Positions 61,191 through 64,000 of a DNA stretch of 64,000 bases are shown here, piece by piece (the first letter of the stretch is position 1; every line of letters begins with the position of its first letter). The stretch is from Branchiostoma floridae (lineage: Eukaryota > Chordata > Leptocardii > Amphioxiformes > Branchiostomatidae): positions 28,008,131-28,072,130 of the forward strand of contig NC_049981.1 of NCBI RefSeq assembly GCF_000003815.2. The letters are read 5' to 3'. The position numbers were made by a program, and so were the translations under genes. The notes under the pieces were generated by a model, which saw only the letters and a list, made by a program, of their open reading frames with translations, was not told the origin of the DNA and did not search any database.

Positions 61191-61776
61191 AGTTATGGAA
61201 CTGTTGCTAATCACCTAGAGTGATGAAACTGTTACTAACCGCCTAGAGTGGTGAAACTATTACTAACCGCCTGGAGTGATGGAACTGTTACTAACCGCCT
61301 AGAGTGATGGAATTGTTACTAACCGCCTAGAGTGATGAAACTGTTACTAACCGCCTAGAGTGATGGAGCTGTTACTAACCGTCTAAAGTGATGAAACTGT
61401 AACTAACCGCCTATAGTGATGGAACTGTTACTAACCGCCTATAGTGATAAAACTATTACTAACCGCCTAGAGTGATGGAACTGTTACTAACCTCCTATAG
61501 TGATAAAACTGTTGCTATCCGCATAGAGTGATGGAACTGTTACTAACCGCCTAGAGTGATAAACTGTTACTAACCGCCTAGAGTGATGGAACTGTTACTA
61601 ACCGCCTATAGTGATAAAACTGTTGCTATCCGCATAGAGTGATGGAACTGTTACTAACCGCCTAGAGTTATAAACTGTTACTAACCGCCTAGAGGGATGG
61701 AACTGTTACTAACCGCCTAGAGTGATGGAACTGTTACTAACCGCCTAGAGTGATGGGACGGTTGCTAACCGCACAA
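61191..61776. repeat. Minisatellite, ~28-bp unit, about 21 copies
   Basis: Unit GATGGAACTGTTACTAACCG plus CCTAGAGT. Most copies differ by one to three bases; a variant GTTGCTATCCGCATAGAGT occurs twice, at about 61511 and 61620, within a block that is itself repeated, so there is a partial higher-order period of about four units. Confidence 0.92.
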
Positions 61777-62660
61777 AGGCCTTCCGAATCGGGGACTGGA
61801 GACGGATCTTGTCTCGTCATGCGATACTTTGATTTGTGTGCACGCCACTGGGTAATCAATTGCTCTGGCGTACATGGTTGACTTGGATGGGTGGCCATCT
61901 GAAGAGTGATATACGACACGGCCTGTCTCGTATATCACTATCAAGGACGTACATGTACAATTAATGCGAACTACTTCAGTAACTGGAAAGCTTCAGCAAA
62001 CATGATATCTGTAATTTGTCAGTGCAGATCCTTACAGTGCCCAGTGGTACATGCCACAGCAAGTTTCCGTTCTGTTTAAGCAGCAAGGTATATTTTTACA
62101 GGGAGGGATGTCAGATCTTCTTCTTTTAACGTGCTCGAGGCACCTTCTTGAACGCAGAACTTCCATTATTACGTCATTGTACAACTTGCATTTCTTGTAG
62201 CATATCAATTTACAAGACAATGCCTGTTTGTGCTACGTACGTAATTACAAACAGTAATTTAATATGAAAATCCATCTATTCAACTTGCGCTGTGATTACT
62301 TACAAAAATATGTAATTTGGTACGTAGAACAATAAAGCATAGTCTTGCAAGGTGACACTAATACACTGTCATTTTCAGGGTTACTCCGCCCAAGCCCCTA
62401 AGTAGTCGGCTGGACTATATAATTATAAAAAGTATAACCCCATCTGTGCACAGTTAAATGATTATCGTAGCCACATGCAGTTTTGTCATTTTGACGCCTT
62501 ATTATAGAGTGCAGAAAAATATTTTTTGAGAATTGTCTAGCAAAACTTTTGTCAAGCAGGGATATCATAGACAGTGGTACAAAACTACTCCATAAAGAAC
62601 GTTCAATAAATGATCTTCAATATTGTATGTAAGGGATAAAAATGGTGCCACTTTCTGTAG

Positions 62661-62963
62661 GCCATTCCGGCAATCAATCCATCACTAGGAATTTACGTCT
62701 ATCCACCTAATGGATACGCGCGTCAATGGAGGATGCTTGGATACCTATGTTTGATCATATTGGCTACAGGACAGCGAGAGGGCCTTAAAATAAACACCTT
62801 AGAGAACGTAACCTCACTTGTTGACTCCTCTGGGGAATTTGTAGTGATCATTACATATGTGATGCATGCCTCCTTCTTAGAACTGACCAGCCCATCCTAC
62901 CCAAGGGGAGAGAAATACGTGATAGAGGTTAGAAATACAGGTTTGGGTTCTGGTTATTTTTGA
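62661..62963 (+). CDS. Weak candidate exon, unknown
   Basis: The frame opens exactly at an acceptor-like TTTCTGTAG at 62652-62660 and stays open 100 codons to TGA. It reads AIPAINPSLGIYVYPPNGYA, then RQWRMLGYLCLIILATGQ and an ordinary soluble-looking stretch (SLVDSSGEFVVIITYVM). CAG|GTTTGG near 62940 could be a donor. No family recognised and no neighbouring exon found; may be chance. Confidence 0.2.
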   Translation, partial: AIPAINPSLGIYVYPPNGYARQWRMLGYLCLIILATGQREGLKINTLENVTSLVDSSGEFVVIITYVMHASFLELTSPSYPRGEKYVIEVRNTGLGSGYF

Positions 62964-64000
62964 ATGAACGTCAAGGAAGAATACGCAAAACGGGGCATGG
63001 TAACAAAGCATTTTTGAGGCGTCAAGAACATCTAAACATTTTTTTTGTCAGGAATATCGTGAAATATTGTTTTGTTTTGTTACTGAAAATGAATGCAATC
63101 ATTACCGCAGAAAATTAATCATGCCGACGATTGATAACGTGATGTTGTAAACACGTCAATCACACGTGTTAGTAAACGTTACGCCTAATGAAAACGGACC
63201 TGAAAAGGAAACGCAATAAATAAAACGCGGCGCATAAGATAGATCCAGATGTAATGAAAATGCTTCCAGTTCCTAGTAGGATGATGTTGCAATACACGTA
63301 TCCCCTTTCCACAAGGGCGTACCTAGCTGCGACCTAAAAGTTGACAGCACCCTTCTAATTTTATGCATAAAAAGGAATGTTTTTTTGCATTTCTGCATTT
63401 TCCAATCTAGCCATACGTTTACTTATTTATTGACATTCCAAATTATGAAGTCAACTGTTAGACAAACCGAATTAATGTCTCAGTGAAATCGCAGCGCGAT
63501 CGTCGTGTGGTGAAATGGGGCCCATAGCCTAACAGGTGACAAATTAAATAGAACCACATTGATTAATGTCTTAACAACATACTCAGTGATGGCCTATATC
63601 ATGTATGTCACGTTGTAATGCATCGTGTTAGCCGTGTTTCATACTCAACAAGTACAAGCAATTATGTCCAATCTTCTGTGCTGGGAATTCGTGGATTTGA
63701 ATCTCTCTCCGTACAGTGCCATTAAGCTAGCACAAGTTATTGGATTACGCAAATTCGTGTACGACAATCTCTCTATTATTAGCATCAAAGTACATGTAAT
63801 TTGCTTGAAATGTACCCCGAGCGAATACATTGATTGTCAGAAGCAGTTGGTAGTGCGTACCACTCCGAGAAGAAAATCTGAGAAAGGGATGTTCACTGCT
63901 GTTCCCAACACCACGCTTCAAAATCTTTTCTCGTAAAAGTTGCAAACTGCAGCTTTTAAAGTTACATGGCCCTGCAAGGGTTTCACTGTTATAATGGGCA

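Larger units (their letters stand above)
58735..64000. other. NPFFR-like: Receptor intron or upstream region
   Basis: Apart from the two tandem repeats and the weak exon candidate nothing coding is seen; the TM1-TM2 exon of the receptor was not found here. Confidence 0.45.

Noticed and set aside
61191-61776. CRISPR-like array
   Set aside because: Units are contiguous with no unique spacers and the genome is eukaryotic; it is a minisatellite.

Overview
The window looks like nuclear DNA of a lancelet (Branchiostoma-like invertebrate chordate). The reasons are small exons with GT-AG splice sites and long introns, a single ancestral synaptopodin/synaptopodin-2-type gene, a neuropeptide FF receptor-type GPCR, and many short inverted-repeat transposons. 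The species call is inference. All three genes I can support lie on the minus strand. I assembled them by hand from splice signals, reading-frame phase and protein motifs.

Region 1 (about 0.9-28.6 kb, minus) is a synaptopodin-2-like gene. Six exons, at 20678-20782, 10056-10207, 9029-9338, 7327-8812, 3670-5261 and 864-1886, join in phase to give about 1555 residues. The protein has an N-terminal PDZ domain split over the first two exons, a long disordered proline-rich middle with WSP repeats, and three copies of a basic synaptopodin-type motif. An in-frame stop at 3628 gives a possible shorter isoform. A separate acidic ATG exon at 27998-28627 may be an alternative 5' exon or belong to another gene.

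Region 2 (28.6-37.9 kb) is intergenic and full of repeats: octamer-rich tandem repeats of about 240 bp, repeats carrying CTCF-like motifs, and LINE 3' ends.

Region 3 (37883-47740, minus) is a complete 14-exon gene for a 460-residue protein with an N-terminal FYVE zinc finger followed by armadillo-like helical repeats. All 14 exons join in phase from ATG to TAG. Its introns carry five different terminal-inverted-repeat elements, most with recognisable target-site duplications.

Region 4 (50416-58734, minus) is the 3' part of a rhodopsin-family neuropeptide receptor closest to NPFF receptors (TM3 to C-terminus). The TM1-TM2 exon was not found and probably lies beyond 64 kb.

The rest (58.7-64 kb) is intron or upstream DNA with a minisatellite of about 28 bp units (61.19-61.78 kb), a degenerate 45-50 bp tandem repeat, and one weak plus-strand exon candidate. 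No rRNA, tRNA or CRISPR was seen. The genes show no obvious functional link: one is cytoskeletal, one endosomal, one a receptor.
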